Source: Microvirga brassicacearum (GTDB lineage Bacteria; Pseudomonadota; Alphaproteobacteria; Rhizobiales; Beijerinckiaceae). From it: DNA of 64,000 nucleotides. The stretch lies in NCBI RefSeq assembly GCF_008757455.1, contig NZ_VCMV01000029.1, positions 1 to 64,000 of the forward strand, given 5' to 3'. The notes beneath the pieces were generated by a model. It made no database searches. It was not told the origin of the DNA and worked only from the letters and a program-made list of their open reading frames with translations. The translations under genes were made by a program, and so were the position numbers. The number at the start of each line of letters is the position of its first letter. The stretch's first letter is position 1. Of this stretch, positions 42,507 to 51,217 are shown one piece after another.

Positions 42507-42842
42507 TCAGGCCTTCAAGTGAACGGTCACAAGGACGGTGCATTCGGCACCGGGCGGATAGTCCGCAGCAACACGGAGCCAATTGCCAAAGTGCTTCACG
42601 CGAAGAACGGCAATGCCGTCCTCGTGCGAAGGCATCCGGAACTCGGTGCCTTCCGCCACCCAGCGCATGCCGTCGGGCGAGATCTCGACCCGCGCCATGG
42701 GTTGTTCGCCCTTGGGCTCCTTCAGCGCCCGGACGAAGATGACGGCCTCCCGTGCCCAACCCGCTTCGAAAGGTTCTGTCGCCGCACGGCCTGACCAGCA
42801 CTCATTACGGCCAACCACAAGGGTGATGTTCTCGGGCAGCAT
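42507..42842 (-). CDS. Hypothetical protein, beta-rich, 111 residues
   Basis: The gene starts MLPENITLVVGRNECW at 42842, where its ATG overlaps the stop of the upstream gene (ATGA). Alternating hydrophobic strands (REAVIFVRALK, MARVEISPDGMRWVAEG, GIAVLRVKHFGNWLRVAAD, ECTVLVTVHLKA) suggest a small beta-sandwich. I do not recognise the family. Tight coupling to the 301-residue unknown protein suggests the two work together. There is no signal peptide and no catalytic motif. Confidence 0.7.
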   Translation of the reverse strand: MLPENITLVVGRNECWSGRAATEPFEAGWAREAVIFVRALKEPKGEQPMARVEISPDGMRWVAEGTEFRMPSHEDGIAVLRVKHFGNWLRVAADYPPGAECTVLVTVHLKA

Positions 42843-43747
42843 CAGAAATCCCCCGAGATGCAAACGGAATCGACATACAGGAACGCACGCTTGTCCGAGT
42901 CGGCCTCGGCGAAAAGGCCGAAATTCAGCATACACCAGAGATTTTTCATCGCCGGCATGCGGATAGGCTCGAAGGCCGACATGTCGAACGTGCGATCGTT
43001 GCAGCGGAAGGACAGCGCCTTCATCTCCGCCAGATCGAAGTCGAACGCGAGATAGGTCCAGTTTATCTTGGTCGGAATCTCGTTGTAGCAGAGGCGCTGT
43101 GCGCCTCCGGGCAAGTCCTCCCAGTCTTCAGCCGCCAGGTGATAGTGGCTGAGGGTCTTGTCACTGTCGCCGATTGGCTTCAGTTCGGTGGTCCGGCGCT
43201 TGAACTGCCACTTCTGCACATGTTGACCATCCAGCGCGTTGAGGAATCGCAGATGGGGCATCACGCGCTGGCCGCCATCGTCCTGATCGCCCGACTGCAG
43301 ATCGAACAGGAAGCCGACCGAACGCACGTCCGTTTCGCTGAGGTTGAGTTCCGTCGCCTCCGGCTTGAAGGTGAAATACACCTCGAACCGGATCGTCCCA
43401 CGGTGGCGGAAGGTGTGACGCTTGATGGCGACGTTCTGTGCCCCCTTGCGTGGGCGCGTCGCGATCTTGAGGGCATAGGACGATCCCATACCGCCGTGCG
43501 AACCGGAATCCCAATGCGGCAGTGTCGAGAGCATTGCGCTCGTGTGCTGAGCGTAGCCCGGCAGCATCGTGTCGAGATTGTTCTCGTAGTTGCCGACGAG
43601 CTGCGACCAGCCACAGTGGCCGCTGGAAAAGCAGTCGTGACTGATGATGCGCGGCAGAGGATCGAACCGGCTGAGCTTGGGATCGGCGCGCAGGAGCGCA
43701 AGCCGCATGGCCTCGATCAGGTCGTTCGTCGGCACATTGGAAGTCAT
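42842..43747 (-). CDS. Hypothetical protein, 301 residues, beta-rich, in sugar-acid locus
   Basis: I chose Met 43747 because GGAG lies six bases ahead; Met 43759 is also in frame. The protein is cytoplasmic (no signal) and rich in aromatic residues and beta strands (GTIRFEVYFTFKPE, VRSVGFLFDLQSGDQDD, INWTYLAFDFDLAEM, AFLYVDSVCISGDF), reminiscent of a jelly-roll carbohydrate-binding or lyase fold. Conserved-looking stretches are HDCFSSGHCGWSQLVGNYEN and GSHGGMGSSYALKI. It sits between an enolase-superfamily gene (18 bp upstream) and the 111-residue unknown. A role in recognising or processing the locus's sugar is inference; I cannot name a family. Confidence 0.8.
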   Translation of the reverse strand: MTSNVPTNDLIEAMRLALLRADPKLSRFDPLPRIISHDCFSSGHCGWSQLVGNYENNLDTMLPGYAQHTSAMLSTLPHWDSGSHGGMGSSYALKIATRPRKGAQNVAIKRHTFRHRGTIRFEVYFTFKPEATELNLSETDVRSVGFLFDLQSGDQDDGGQRVMPHLRFLNALDGQHVQKWQFKRRTTELKPIGDSDKTLSHYHLAAEDWEDLPGGAQRLCYNEIPTKINWTYLAFDFDLAEMKALSFRCNDRTFDMSAFEPIRMPAMKNLWCMLNFGLFAEADSDKRAFLYVDSVCISGDF

Positions 43748-43765
43748 TCTCGTCTCCATGCTCCG

Positions 43766-44902
43766 CTAGGCGCGAAGCCGCGCGACTGCATCCCAGTCGA
43801 TCTCGATGCCGAGCCCGGGGCCAGTCGGGACCGGCAGCATGCCGTTTTTCTGCCGGTCGGCACCGGGCGCGGCGCCAGTCAGCGCGGTCTTGAACGGACT
43901 GGAATCGGTCTCGCATTCCATGGCGCGAATGTTCGGCATCGCCGCAGCCAGATGCACGCTCGCCGTTTCACAGATGATGCCCGACATGCCGATATGCGGC
44001 GCGTATTGAACATCGTGCGCTGCAGCGAACTCGGCCATGCGACGCGTCTCACTGATCCCGCCAGAACGGGCAACGTCCGGCTGAATGTAGGAGAGCGTCC
44101 GGTTGGCGACGAGCCGCATCGCCTGATCGAGCGTATAGTTGCTTTCGCCTGCCGCGAGCGGCGTGGCGCACCGGCGGTGAAGTTCCTCGTAGCCGGCTTC
44201 GTCCTCGGGCCGCAGCGGCTCTTCGAACCAGAAATAAGCGTTGTCGGACAACGCGCGGCCCACCTCGACCGCCTCTTCCAGCGTATAGGCCCAATTGGCA
44301 TCGACGCAGAGCTCAATGTCGTCGCCGGCACGTTTGCGCAGGCTGGCAATGCGCCGGCATGCGTCGTTGACGGGATTCGCGATCTTGACTTTGATCCGCG
44401 GGAATCCCTTCTCCAGATAGGCGTCGAGTTCACGGTTCATGAACTCCTCGCTGCCCCAGTTCACGGACGCCGCATAGACGGGCACCTCCGTCCGGCCCAT
44501 ACCGCCGAGCAAGCGATGGACGGGCAGGCCGGCCACCTTGCCGAGGATGTCCCACAGGGCAATATCCACCCCGGCGATCGCCTCGAACAGCATACCGCCG
44601 GCGCGTCCGGAAAGCGCACGCCGCATCGTGCGCCAATGCGCTTGGATATCGGTGGGATTGCCGCCGACAAGGCGGGGCTTCAGCAGGGTATCGATCAGTT
44701 CCACATAGGCCTTCGGCGAAAAGCGGGCGAGCGCCTCGCCCACGCCGGTGATGCCGGCATCGGTACGCACCTCGACCAGCACGATCGAGACTTCGGTGTA
44801 TGTCCCCCACGACGTCACGGTGGGCCGCGGCAGTGTCTGCGTCAGCGGATGGGCGATCACGTCAGTGATGCGGATTTCCGCGCTGTTCGTTCCCGTCGAC
44901 AC
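43766..44902 (-). CDS. Enolase-superfamily enzyme, mandelate racemase type
   Basis: This 378-residue MR/MLE protein has a complete MR-type active site: Lys-x-Lys (PRIKVKIA), Mg ligands in CVDANW, WFEEPL and AGESNY, the Asp of the dyad in IQPDVARSGG and the His in YAPHIGMSG. It is probably a racemase or dehydratase of an acid sugar. It starts with GTG at 44902 after AGGGGG. It leads a minus-strand unit with the two unknown proteins and diverges from the GntR regulator, with inverted repeats between. Confidence 0.9.
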   Translation of the reverse strand: MSTGTNSAEIRITDVIAHPLTQTLPRPTVTSWGTYTEVSIVLVEVRTDAGITGVGEALARFSPKAYVELIDTLLKPRLVGGNPTDIQAHWRTMRRALSGRAGGMLFEAIAGVDIALWDILGKVAGLPVHRLLGGMGRTEVPVYAASVNWGSEEFMNRELDAYLEKGFPRIKVKIANPVNDACRRIASLRKRAGDDIELCVDANWAYTLEEAVEVGRALSDNAYFWFEEPLRPEDEAGYEELHRRCATPLAAGESNYTLDQAMRLVANRTLSYIQPDVARSGGISETRRMAEFAAAHDVQYAPHIGMSGIICETASVHLAAAMPNIRAMECETDSSPFKTALTGAAPGADRQKNGMLPVPTGPGLGIEIDWDAVARLRA

Positions 44903-44954
44903 CCATTCCCCCTGTCACTTGGCCAGGAATCCTAGCGCAGAACGCAACCGCTTG

Positions 44955-44981
44955 GCAACTAACAAACCTAGTTGCTAGGTT
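44955..44981. promoter_or_regulatory. Two overlapping inverted repeats between divergent operons
   Basis: GCAACTA (44955-44961) pairs with TAGTTGC (44969-44975) across 7 bp, and AACCTAG (44965-44971) pairs with CTAGGTT (44975-44981) across TTG. Both are exact and they share bases. They sit between the enolase-family and GntR genes and are the best operator candidate for the GntR/FCD regulator. Confidence 0.6.
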
Positions 44982-45021
44982 GGCCGCTGGCGTGCTATCG
45001 ATGAGGAAGATCGGGAGCCCC

Positions 45022-45789
45022 ATGAGCGCAGGATCGGCCAGAAAGCGACTCTTTTCCACCAAGCCGGTCGTGCCGGCCCGGCTCGCGGATACCGTTTCGG
45101 ATGCGATCGCCGCAGCCCTGTTCGACGGTCGCATCGCGCCTGGGGAGGCGCTGCCGGCCGAAGTCGAGATTGCCCGCGAGTTCGGGGTCTCAAAACCCAT
45201 CGCCCGTGAGGCGCTGCGCCAATTGGCGGCGGCAGGCTTGATCCTCACCCAGCAGGGCAAGGTTGCGCGCGCCAAGGCGATGAACGGCGAACCGATGGAG
45301 CGCATCTACGGCTATGCCGCGCGATCGAGCCTCGAGCGGCTGCGTGAGGCGAACGAGATGCGCCGCGTGATCGAGACGGGGATCGCCCGTTTGGCGGCGG
45401 AGCGCCGCGATCCGGCAGGATTGGCCGCCATGGAGCGGGCACTGCATGACATGGTTGGCTCCATAAAGGAGCCGGCGGGATTCACCGAGGCCGATATCCT
45501 TTTTCACCTCGGCATCGCGCTTGCGACGGGCAACGCCATGATCCGCGTCCAGATGGAGGGCATGCGCTCCGTCCAGCGTGAGGTCTCCGAGGTCTTCGCG
45601 CGCCGCGCCAACCGCACCGATGCCGACTGGAGCGCAACCGTCGAGCGTCATCGCGCCATCTACGAAGCGATTGCGGCCGGTGCGCCGGATCTTGCCGGGC
45701 AGAAGATCATCGCTCATTTCGAGGCGGCAGATATCGCCTCGCTCGAGGTCGCCGAAAAGCTCGGCAGCGCTGGGGATACGCAGCGATGA
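45022..45789 (+). CDS. GntR-family regulator, FadR/FCD type
   Basis: The 255-residue protein has an N-terminal winged HTH (about 20-90: DTVSDAIAAALFDGRIAPGEALPAEVEIAREFGVSKPIAREALRQL) and a helical FCD ligand domain (RRVIETGIARLAAERRD, FHLGIALATGNAM, HRAIYEAIAAG). The metal-binding Asp/His pattern of FCD domains is present. I chose Met 45022 (GGGAG five bases before); Met 45001 is an alternative. Such regulators often respond to sugar acids and repress divergent catabolic genes. Its stop overlaps the SDR start (ATGA). Confidence 0.88.
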   Translation: MSAGSARKRLFSTKPVVPARLADTVSDAIAAALFDGRIAPGEALPAEVEIAREFGVSKPIAREALRQLAAAGLILTQQGKVARAKAMNGEPMERIYGYAARSSLERLREANEMRRVIETGIARLAAERRDPAGLAAMERALHDMVGSIKEPAGFTEADILFHLGIALATGNAMIRVQMEGMRSVQREVSEVFARRANRTDADWSATVERHRAIYEAIAAGAPDLAGQKIIAHFEAADIASLEVAEKLGSAGDTQR

Positions 45790-46583
45790 CTGGCGCCTTC
45801 TCCCTCCGAGGCCGCCGCGCGGTCGTGACCGGCGCCAACTCGGGCATCGGGCGCGCGATTGCGCTGGGCTTGGCGAGGCAGGGCGCGGATGTGGCGGTCC
45901 ACGGTCACGAAGACCGGAACGGCTTGGCGTCGGTTCGTGCCGAGATCGGCGCCATTGGCCGTGCCGCGATGGACTTCGAAGCGGATTTCCTGGACCCCTC
46001 TGCGCCCGAAGCGCTTGCGCGCCGGGTAACGAACGAATTCGGGCCTGTCGACATCCTGATCGCCAATGCGGCCATCGAGCACCGCGTGACGTGGCAAGAC
46101 GTGACGGGCGACCATCTCGCGCGCCATTTCACCGCGAATTTCGCGTCCCTCGTGGCGCTCTGTCGCGCGCTCGTCCCTGCGATGGCGGAGCGTGGATGGG
46201 GGCGTGTCGTGGCCACGGGCAGCGTCATGGCGACCCGGCCGCGTGCCGAGACCGTCGCCTATGCGGCGTTCAAGTCGGCGCAACTCACGGCCATTCGCGC
46301 CATCGCCCGTGAGGTTGCAACTCGCGGAGTCACCATGAACGTGATCTCCCCGGGCGCGATCGAGACGGAGCGCACGGCCGCCCGCTATGCCGACGCCTCC
46401 TTCCGTCGTGCCGTCGCCGCCAAGATTCCCGTCGGGCGTCCCGGCAGGCCGGAGGATTGTGTTGGCCCTGCGATTTTCCTGTGCTCGGACGAAGCGGCCT
46501 ATCTGACCGGCGTGGATATACCCGTTGATGGCGGCTGGACGATCGGCGATGCGCCGGGCTCGCTGCCGGGGGAGACCGCATGA
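45786..46583 (+). CDS. SDR family oxidoreductase
   Basis: This is a 265-residue classical SDR with TGANSGIGRAIALGLARQG cofactor site, ANAAIEH (in place of N-N-A-G), Ser in VATGSVMATRP, and Tyr-Lys in VAYAAFKSAQ. The C-terminal GVDIPVDGGWTIGDAPG is typical. It is translationally coupled to the GntR gene and probably oxidises or reduces the sugar or sugar acid imported by the following transporter. Confidence 0.87.
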   Translation: MTGAFSLRGRRAVVTGANSGIGRAIALGLARQGADVAVHGHEDRNGLASVRAEIGAIGRAAMDFEADFLDPSAPEALARRVTNEFGPVDILIANAAIEHRVTWQDVTGDHLARHFTANFASLVALCRALVPAMAERGWGRVVATGSVMATRPRAETVAYAAFKSAQLTAIRAIAREVATRGVTMNVISPGAIETERTAARYADASFRRAVAAKIPVGRPGRPEDCVGPAIFLCSDEAAYLTGVDIPVDGGWTIGDAPGSLPGETA

Positions 46584-46678
46584 GCGCCTATGCCGACATC
46601 ACGGCCTTTCAGGAGGGCCGCGTCGCCATGGTTCCCGACGCGGCACCGCTCAGCGCGGGCGAGTTAGTATTCGGATGA
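46580..46678 (+). CDS. Possible 32-residue coupled small ORF or gene remnant
   Basis: An ATG overlaps the SDR stop (ATGA at 46580-46583) and opens a 32-codon frame ending at 46678, just before the binding-protein ribosome site. The peptide (MSAYADITAFQEGRVAMVPD, then AAPLSAGELVFG) reads like the start of a larger enzyme, perhaps a zinc-type alcohol dehydrogenase whose N-terminus often has V-x-x-V-P-D-A-x-P-L-x-x-G-E. That suggests a truncated gene. Real translation is uncertain. Confidence 0.3.
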   Translation: MSAYADITAFQEGRVAMVPDAAPLSAGELVFG

Positions 46679-46698
46679 AAGTTGCAGGGAGGAGAACG

Positions 46699-47943
46699 AT
46701 GAAAGCCACAATGAAGAGAATGACGACCACGGTGCTGGCGCTCGGAATGATGTCGGGCACTCTCGGCGCCGCCGAGCTCCGCTTCACCATCTGGACGGGC
46801 AACGAAGCGCATCTCAAGATGCTCAACGCGTACGCGGAGAGCTTCAAGGCAAAGCACCCTGACGTGACCGTCAAGTACGAGACGATTCCGCCAGGCGACT
46901 ATACCCAGAAACTCACGTTTCAATTGGCCGGCGGCAACCCGCCGGACGCTGGGTGGTTGATGGAGGACGCCGCACCGACCTTCGCCGCGGCAGGCGTGCT
47001 CGAAAATCTCGCCCCGGCATTGAAGAAAGCCGACGGCTACGACTTCGCGGACTTTTCCAAGCCATCGCTCGGCCTGTGGACCGCGGGCGACAAGGTCTAC
47101 GGGGTGCCGTTCTCGACCTCGCCCTTCGTGATCTTCTACAACAAGGACCTCTTCGACAAGGCGGGTCTGGAAGACCCGAATGCCCTTGCGGCGAAGGGCG
47201 AGTGGAACATGAAGAAGTTCCAGGAAGTGGCCAAAAAGCTCAAGGACACCTCCGGCAAGTGGGGCTTCGAGTTCAAGGACGGCCAGGGCTACGACACGCG
47301 CGTCATGCATGCACTGATGCCGCCGATCCGCGCCGCCGGCGGGGATGTGTGGGCCGCCAAGCAGTGCGGCTTCGACAAGCCTGAGGCTGTGGCGGCCGTC
47401 AAGCAGTTGCACGACATGGTCTTCAAGGACAAGTCGATCGTGCCGCCTGGCGAACAGGGGGACTATTTCTCCGGCGGCGCCGCGATGACCATCAACCAGA
47501 TCTCGCGCGCTTCGCTCATGCCGAAGGCGGGCTTCAACTGGGGCATCGCTCCATTGCCCACAGGCGCGGGCGGCGAGTCGCCGGTCATCGGGCAGGCCGG
47601 CATTGTCGTGTTCTCCGCCGGCAAGCAGAAGGAACTCGCTGGCGAGTTCGTCGCTCACATGACGAGCAAGGAGAACGTCGCTATCGCGGCGCAGTTCTTC
47701 CCGCCGGCGCGCAAGAGCGTGCTCGAGAGCGACGCCTTCACCAACTCCAACAATCTCATTCCCCCCAAGCAGATGAAGGTCGTCGCCGACGCCATTTCCA
47801 AAGGCAAAGTGTTGCCGGCTCACGAGAAGAGCCCGCAGATCCTTGCCGCGATGAAGCCACGTGTCGATGCCCTGTGGCGCGCCAACGCGGACGTGGAAGC
47901 CTCGTTGAAGGCCGTTTGCACCGCCATTCAACCGCTTCTCTGA
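46699..47943 (+). CDS. Sugar ABC transporter substrate-binding protein
   Basis: This 414-residue family 1 solute-binding protein was assigned the start ATG 46699 because GGGAGGAG precedes it; Met 46675 is in frame but poorly placed. The signal peptide MKATMKRMTTTVLALGMMSGTLGAA is followed by ELRFTIWTGNEAHLKML. It leads the transporter genes of the second sugar-acid locus. The ligand is unknown but is presumably what the neighbouring SDR and enolase-family enzymes process. Confidence 0.9.
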   Translation: MKATMKRMTTTVLALGMMSGTLGAAELRFTIWTGNEAHLKMLNAYAESFKAKHPDVTVKYETIPPGDYTQKLTFQLAGGNPPDAGWLMEDAAPTFAAAGVLENLAPALKKADGYDFADFSKPSLGLWTAGDKVYGVPFSTSPFVIFYNKDLFDKAGLEDPNALAAKGEWNMKKFQEVAKKLKDTSGKWGFEFKDGQGYDTRVMHALMPPIRAAGGDVWAAKQCGFDKPEAVAAVKQLHDMVFKDKSIVPPGEQGDYFSGGAAMTINQISRASLMPKAGFNWGIAPLPTGAGGESPVIGQAGIVVFSAGKQKELAGEFVAHMTSKENVAIAAQFFPPARKSVLESDAFTNSNNLIPPKQMKVVADAISKGKVLPAHEKSPQILAAMKPRVDALWRANADVEASLKAVCTAIQPLL

Positions 47944-47953
47944 GGACCGGACA

Positions 47954-48880
47954 GTGGCGGACACGCTACCAATGCGAGACACGGCGCGCCGCGAGGATGC
48001 GCCGTGGCTCACCTTGAAGATGCGTGAGGCGATGGAGGCATGGCTCTTCATCAGCCCCACGCTGGCCGGCTTTCTCATCTTCTTCGGCGGGCCACTGATC
48101 GCGGTGGTCTGGTATTCCTTGACCGAGTGGAACCTGCTCACCCAGCAGGCCACCTTCGTCGGTCTCGACAACTACAATGATGCGCTGTTTCGCAATCCGG
48201 ATTTCTGGCATGTCGTTCGCAACTCGGTGATCTTCGCCGTCGGGCTGGTGCCGCTTAACATGGCACTGGCGCTCGTGCTGGCGCTTGCCCTGTCCGGTCG
48301 CTTCGCGGGCGTGGTCGTCTTCCGCACCGTGTTCTTTGCGCCGGTGGTCACATCGGCAGTGGCCTGGGCTATCGTCTGGAAGTTCCTGCTTCAGGGCGAA
48401 GCGGGATTCATCAACCAGATCCTCGCTCTGGTCGGCATCGATGGACCGAACTGGCTGCGCGAACCGAACTGGGCGATGGCTGCCGTGATCGTGACCCGCG
48501 TCATCAAGATGGTGGGTCTCAATATGATCCTCTATATCGCCGCGCTGCAGGCGATCCCGCGCGACTACGGTGCGGCCGCCCGGCTGGAGGGTGCTTCGGG
48601 CTGGCAGATCTTTCGCTGGATCGTCTGGCCGCTGCTGGGACCCACGACGCTGGTCATCATGGTCATCACCACCATCGGGTCGTTCAAAGTGTTCGACCAC
48701 ATCTATCAAATGACCGGCGGCGGCCCGGAGAACGGCACGCTCGTCCTCGCGTTCTACATCTATCAGCAAGGATTCCAGTTCTTTGACGTCGGCTACGCGT
48801 CGGCCCTCGCCATGATCATGTTCGTCATCGTCATGGTTCTGACGATCTTCCAGCTCGCCCTGCGTCGGAGGGACACGTGA
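47954..48880 (+). CDS. Sugar ABC transporter permease (MalF-like)
   Basis: This 308-residue CUT1 permease has six membrane helices (AWLFISPTLAGFLIFFGGPLIAV first) and the EAA loop GAAARLEGASGWQIFRWIVWP. It starts with GTG at 47954, 10 bp after the binding-protein stop and preceded by GAGGAC. Its last codons overlap the next permease start (GTGA). Confidence 0.91.
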   Translation: MADTLPMRDTARREDAPWLTLKMREAMEAWLFISPTLAGFLIFFGGPLIAVVWYSLTEWNLLTQQATFVGLDNYNDALFRNPDFWHVVRNSVIFAVGLVPLNMALALVLALALSGRFAGVVVFRTVFFAPVVTSAVAWAIVWKFLLQGEAGFINQILALVGIDGPNWLREPNWAMAAVIVTRVIKMVGLNMILYIAALQAIPRDYGAAARLEGASGWQIFRWIVWPLLGPTTLVIMVITTIGSFKVFDHIYQMTGGGPENGTLVLAFYIYQQGFQFFDVGYASALAMIMFVIVMVLTIFQLALRRRDT

Positions 48881-49731
48881 CTGCGTTTCTCACGCGCCGT
48901 CGTATCCGCATCATCAATCAGGTTTGCTGGACGGTCGCGCTCTGCGTCGCCGCCATTCCCTTCGTCTTTCCCTTCCTTTGGATGGTCTCTTCCGGCTTCA
49001 AGAGTGCGGCCGAAATATTCGGGTCGCCCAGCCTTGTTCCGCGCGAATGGCAATGGCGGAACTTCATCGACGTTTTCAACCACCAGCCCTTCGCGCGGCA
49101 ATACTTCAATTCACTTTACATCGCCGTCATCGTGACGGCATTGACTCTGCTCGTCTCGTCGCTCGCCGGCTATGCGCTGGCGCGCATGCGGTTTGCCGGG
49201 GCGGCGCTGATCGCGCTCTTGTTGGTGACCGCGCTGATGATTCCCGAGGAAGTGACGATCATTCCCAATTTCTTCTTGATGCGCTGGGCCGGACTCGTCG
49301 ACACGCATTGGCCGCTGATCCTGCTGCCGACCTTCGGACCACAGGGCATCATGGCGACCTTCCTCATGCGGCAATACTTCCTCGCCTTGCCGAGGGAACT
49401 CGAAGACGCGGGCAAGATGGACGGTCTGTCACGGCTGGGTGTCTGGTGGCGCATCGCGCTGCCCATGTCCCGACCGGCGCTTGCCGCCGTCGCCATCATC
49501 ACATTCCTCAACTCCTGGAACCTCTTTCTGGAGCCGCTGATCTTCGTCTCGTCGCTGGATAAGTTCACTTTGCCGCTGGCGCTGTCAAATTTCACGGACC
49601 CGTACGGCACGCCGCTCTGGCACCTGCAATTGGCCGCCACCAGCCTTGCGGTCGTCCCCATCCTCGTCGTCTACATCATCGCCCAGCGCCAGATCATCGA
49701 GAGCTTCGCGCTCTCCGGCGTGAAGGGCTAG
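48877..49731 (+). CDS. Sugar ABC transporter permease (MalG-like)
   Basis: This 284-residue permease starts with a GTG inside the previous gene's stop (four-base overlap). Membrane helices begin with WTVALCVAAIPFVFPFLWM. The EAA loop is LEDAGKMDGLSRLGVWWRIALP and the C-terminus is IIESFALSGVKG. It forms the channel with the MalF-like partner. Confidence 0.91.
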   Translation: MTAFLTRRRIRIINQVCWTVALCVAAIPFVFPFLWMVSSGFKSAAEIFGSPSLVPREWQWRNFIDVFNHQPFARQYFNSLYIAVIVTALTLLVSSLAGYALARMRFAGAALIALLLVTALMIPEEVTIIPNFFLMRWAGLVDTHWPLILLPTFGPQGIMATFLMRQYFLALPRELEDAGKMDGLSRLGVWWRIALPMSRPALAAVAIITFLNSWNLFLEPLIFVSSLDKFTLPLALSNFTDPYGTPLWHLQLAATSLAVVPILVVYIIAQRQIIESFALSGVKG

Positions 49732-49764
49732 GCCGCCAATCCTGGCCGCATATCGGACCTTGCC

Positions 49765-50784
49765 ATGACCAGTCTCTCCCTCAGCAACGTCAAGAAGCAT
49801 TTCGGCAGGGTCGAGGTCATTCGCGGCGTCGATCTCTCGGTCGACCGCGGTGAGTTCGTCGTCTTCGTCGGGCCCTCCGGCTGCGGGAAATCCACGCTAC
49901 TACGCATGATCTCTGGCCTGGAGGATATCAGCTCAGGCGTGCTCAGGATCGGGGATCGGATCGTCAACGAGATGCCGCCGGCCCGCCGCGGGGTTGCGAT
50001 GGTGTTCCAATCATACGCGCTCTATCCGCATCTCAACGTGCGCGACAACATGGGGTTTGGCCTTAAGGTGCGAAAGGCGCCGGCCGATGAGCGGGCCCGC
50101 CGCGTTGCGGAGGCCGCCCGCACGCTCAAGCTGGAACCTCTCCTCGACCGTTTTCCGCGCGAGCTCTCCGGTGGGCAACGGCAGCGGGTCGCCATCGGCC
50201 GAGCGATCGTCGGTAACCCGGAGGTGTTTCTGTTCGACGAACCGTTGTCGAACCTCGATGCGGAATTGCGCGTCCACATGCGCTCCGAGATCGCGTCGCT
50301 GCACAAGCGTCTCGGCAGTACCATGATCTATGTCACGCATGATCAAATCGAGGCTATGACGCTGGCCGACAAGATCGTGGTGCTGCGCGACGGGCTCGTG
50401 GAACAGGTCGGCACGCCGCGGGAACTCTACGAGCGACCTGACAATCTGTTCGTGGCGCAGTTCATTGGCAGCCCGAAGATGAACATCCTTCCGATCGGCT
50501 CGGTTGCGGGAGCGTTGCCCGCCCACCCCAACCGCGCGAGCCACGTCGGCATGCGGCCTGAGGACCTTAAGCTGACCGATCCCGGTTCGGGTCTCGTCAG
50601 CGGAAGGGTGCTCCTCAGCGAGTATACCGGCGCGTCCTCGTTGCTGCACGTGGAACTGCCCGGTGGGGAGGTTTTCCTCGTGGCGTACGACGGCCAGACG
50701 ATCGATGCGGATACCGCCTTGGCGCTTACCATCGCGCCGGACCGATTGCACTTTTTCGACGCTACCGGCCGACGGGCCACTTAA
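49765..50784 (+). CDS. Sugar ABC transporter ATP-binding protein (UgpC/MalK-like)
   Basis: This 339-residue CUT1 ATPase has Walker A GPSGCGKST, Q-loop VFQSYALYPHL, signature LSGGQRQRVAIGRA, Walker B VFLFDEPLSNLD and switch His VTHDQIEAM. The C-terminal regulatory domain is shorter than in the other two sugar ATPases of this window. It ends the second sugar-acid operon; no clear terminator follows. Confidence 0.92.
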   Translation: MTSLSLSNVKKHFGRVEVIRGVDLSVDRGEFVVFVGPSGCGKSTLLRMISGLEDISSGVLRIGDRIVNEMPPARRGVAMVFQSYALYPHLNVRDNMGFGLKVRKAPADERARRVAEAARTLKLEPLLDRFPRELSGGQRQRVAIGRAIVGNPEVFLFDEPLSNLDAELRVHMRSEIASLHKRLGSTMIYVTHDQIEAMTLADKIVVLRDGLVEQVGTPRELYERPDNLFVAQFIGSPKMNILPIGSVAGALPAHPNRASHVGMRPEDLKLTDPGSGLVSGRVLLSEYTGASSLLHVELPGGEVFLVAYDGQTIDADTALALTIAPDRLHFFDATGRRAT

Positions 50785-51217
50785 ATTTACAAGATCGCCT
50801 ATATCTCCTTGTTGGCGAGCAAGTGATCTGTTTCGACCCCAGCTGCGCCACACAACTTTTCAAATGTTCTCATAGGTCCGATCTGGCACAAAGCGGACCT
50901 GCCTAATCCTCGCGAACGCCCTTGAACGACGGATGCCGAAGCTGACCATCTGAGTCAGCCGCGATATTCGACCTCCACGCGGCCCTTTGTGCCGGGTCGA
51001 ACATCGATCCCATCAGGGCTTGAACAACAGGGCAGAAAACTCTCATGTCCTCACGGAAGGCGGGAACGAGCAATGCGGGGCTTTCGGCCGACGTAAAGGC
51101 TGCAGCGGTTCGCCGCAGCCCTTTCGCCATCAAACGCAATCTGTCGCGCTTGGATCTTGCTCGGTCGCAGTGAATCACAAGGGCTTCTAAGGACTCTTCT
51201 TCCGTCCGGACGGACGC
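50785..51217. other. Intergenic region with one doubtful ORF
   Basis: These 433 bp lie between the ABC ATPase and the convergent beta-helix RTX gene. A GTG-started 91-codon minus frame at 50903-51178 has a poor ribosome site and no recognisable family; it may be chance or a gene fragment. I see no strong terminator for either neighbour. Confidence 0.4.

Noticed and set aside
43139..44935. A 598-codon plus-strand open frame opposite the enolase-family and hypothetical genes
   Set aside because: It is a high-GC shadow. The minus strand carries a clear MR-type active site and ATGA-coupled genes, while the plus translation has no family motif.
46609..48171. A 520-codon minus-strand open frame across the binding protein and permease genes
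   Set aside because: The plus strand shows a signal peptide, solute-binding and permease motifs. The minus frame is arginine/histidine-rich shadow text.
50903..51178. 91-codon minus-strand ORF as a gene
   Set aside because: GTG start with a weak ribosome site, no family likeness, no operon context. Noted only in the intergenic entry.
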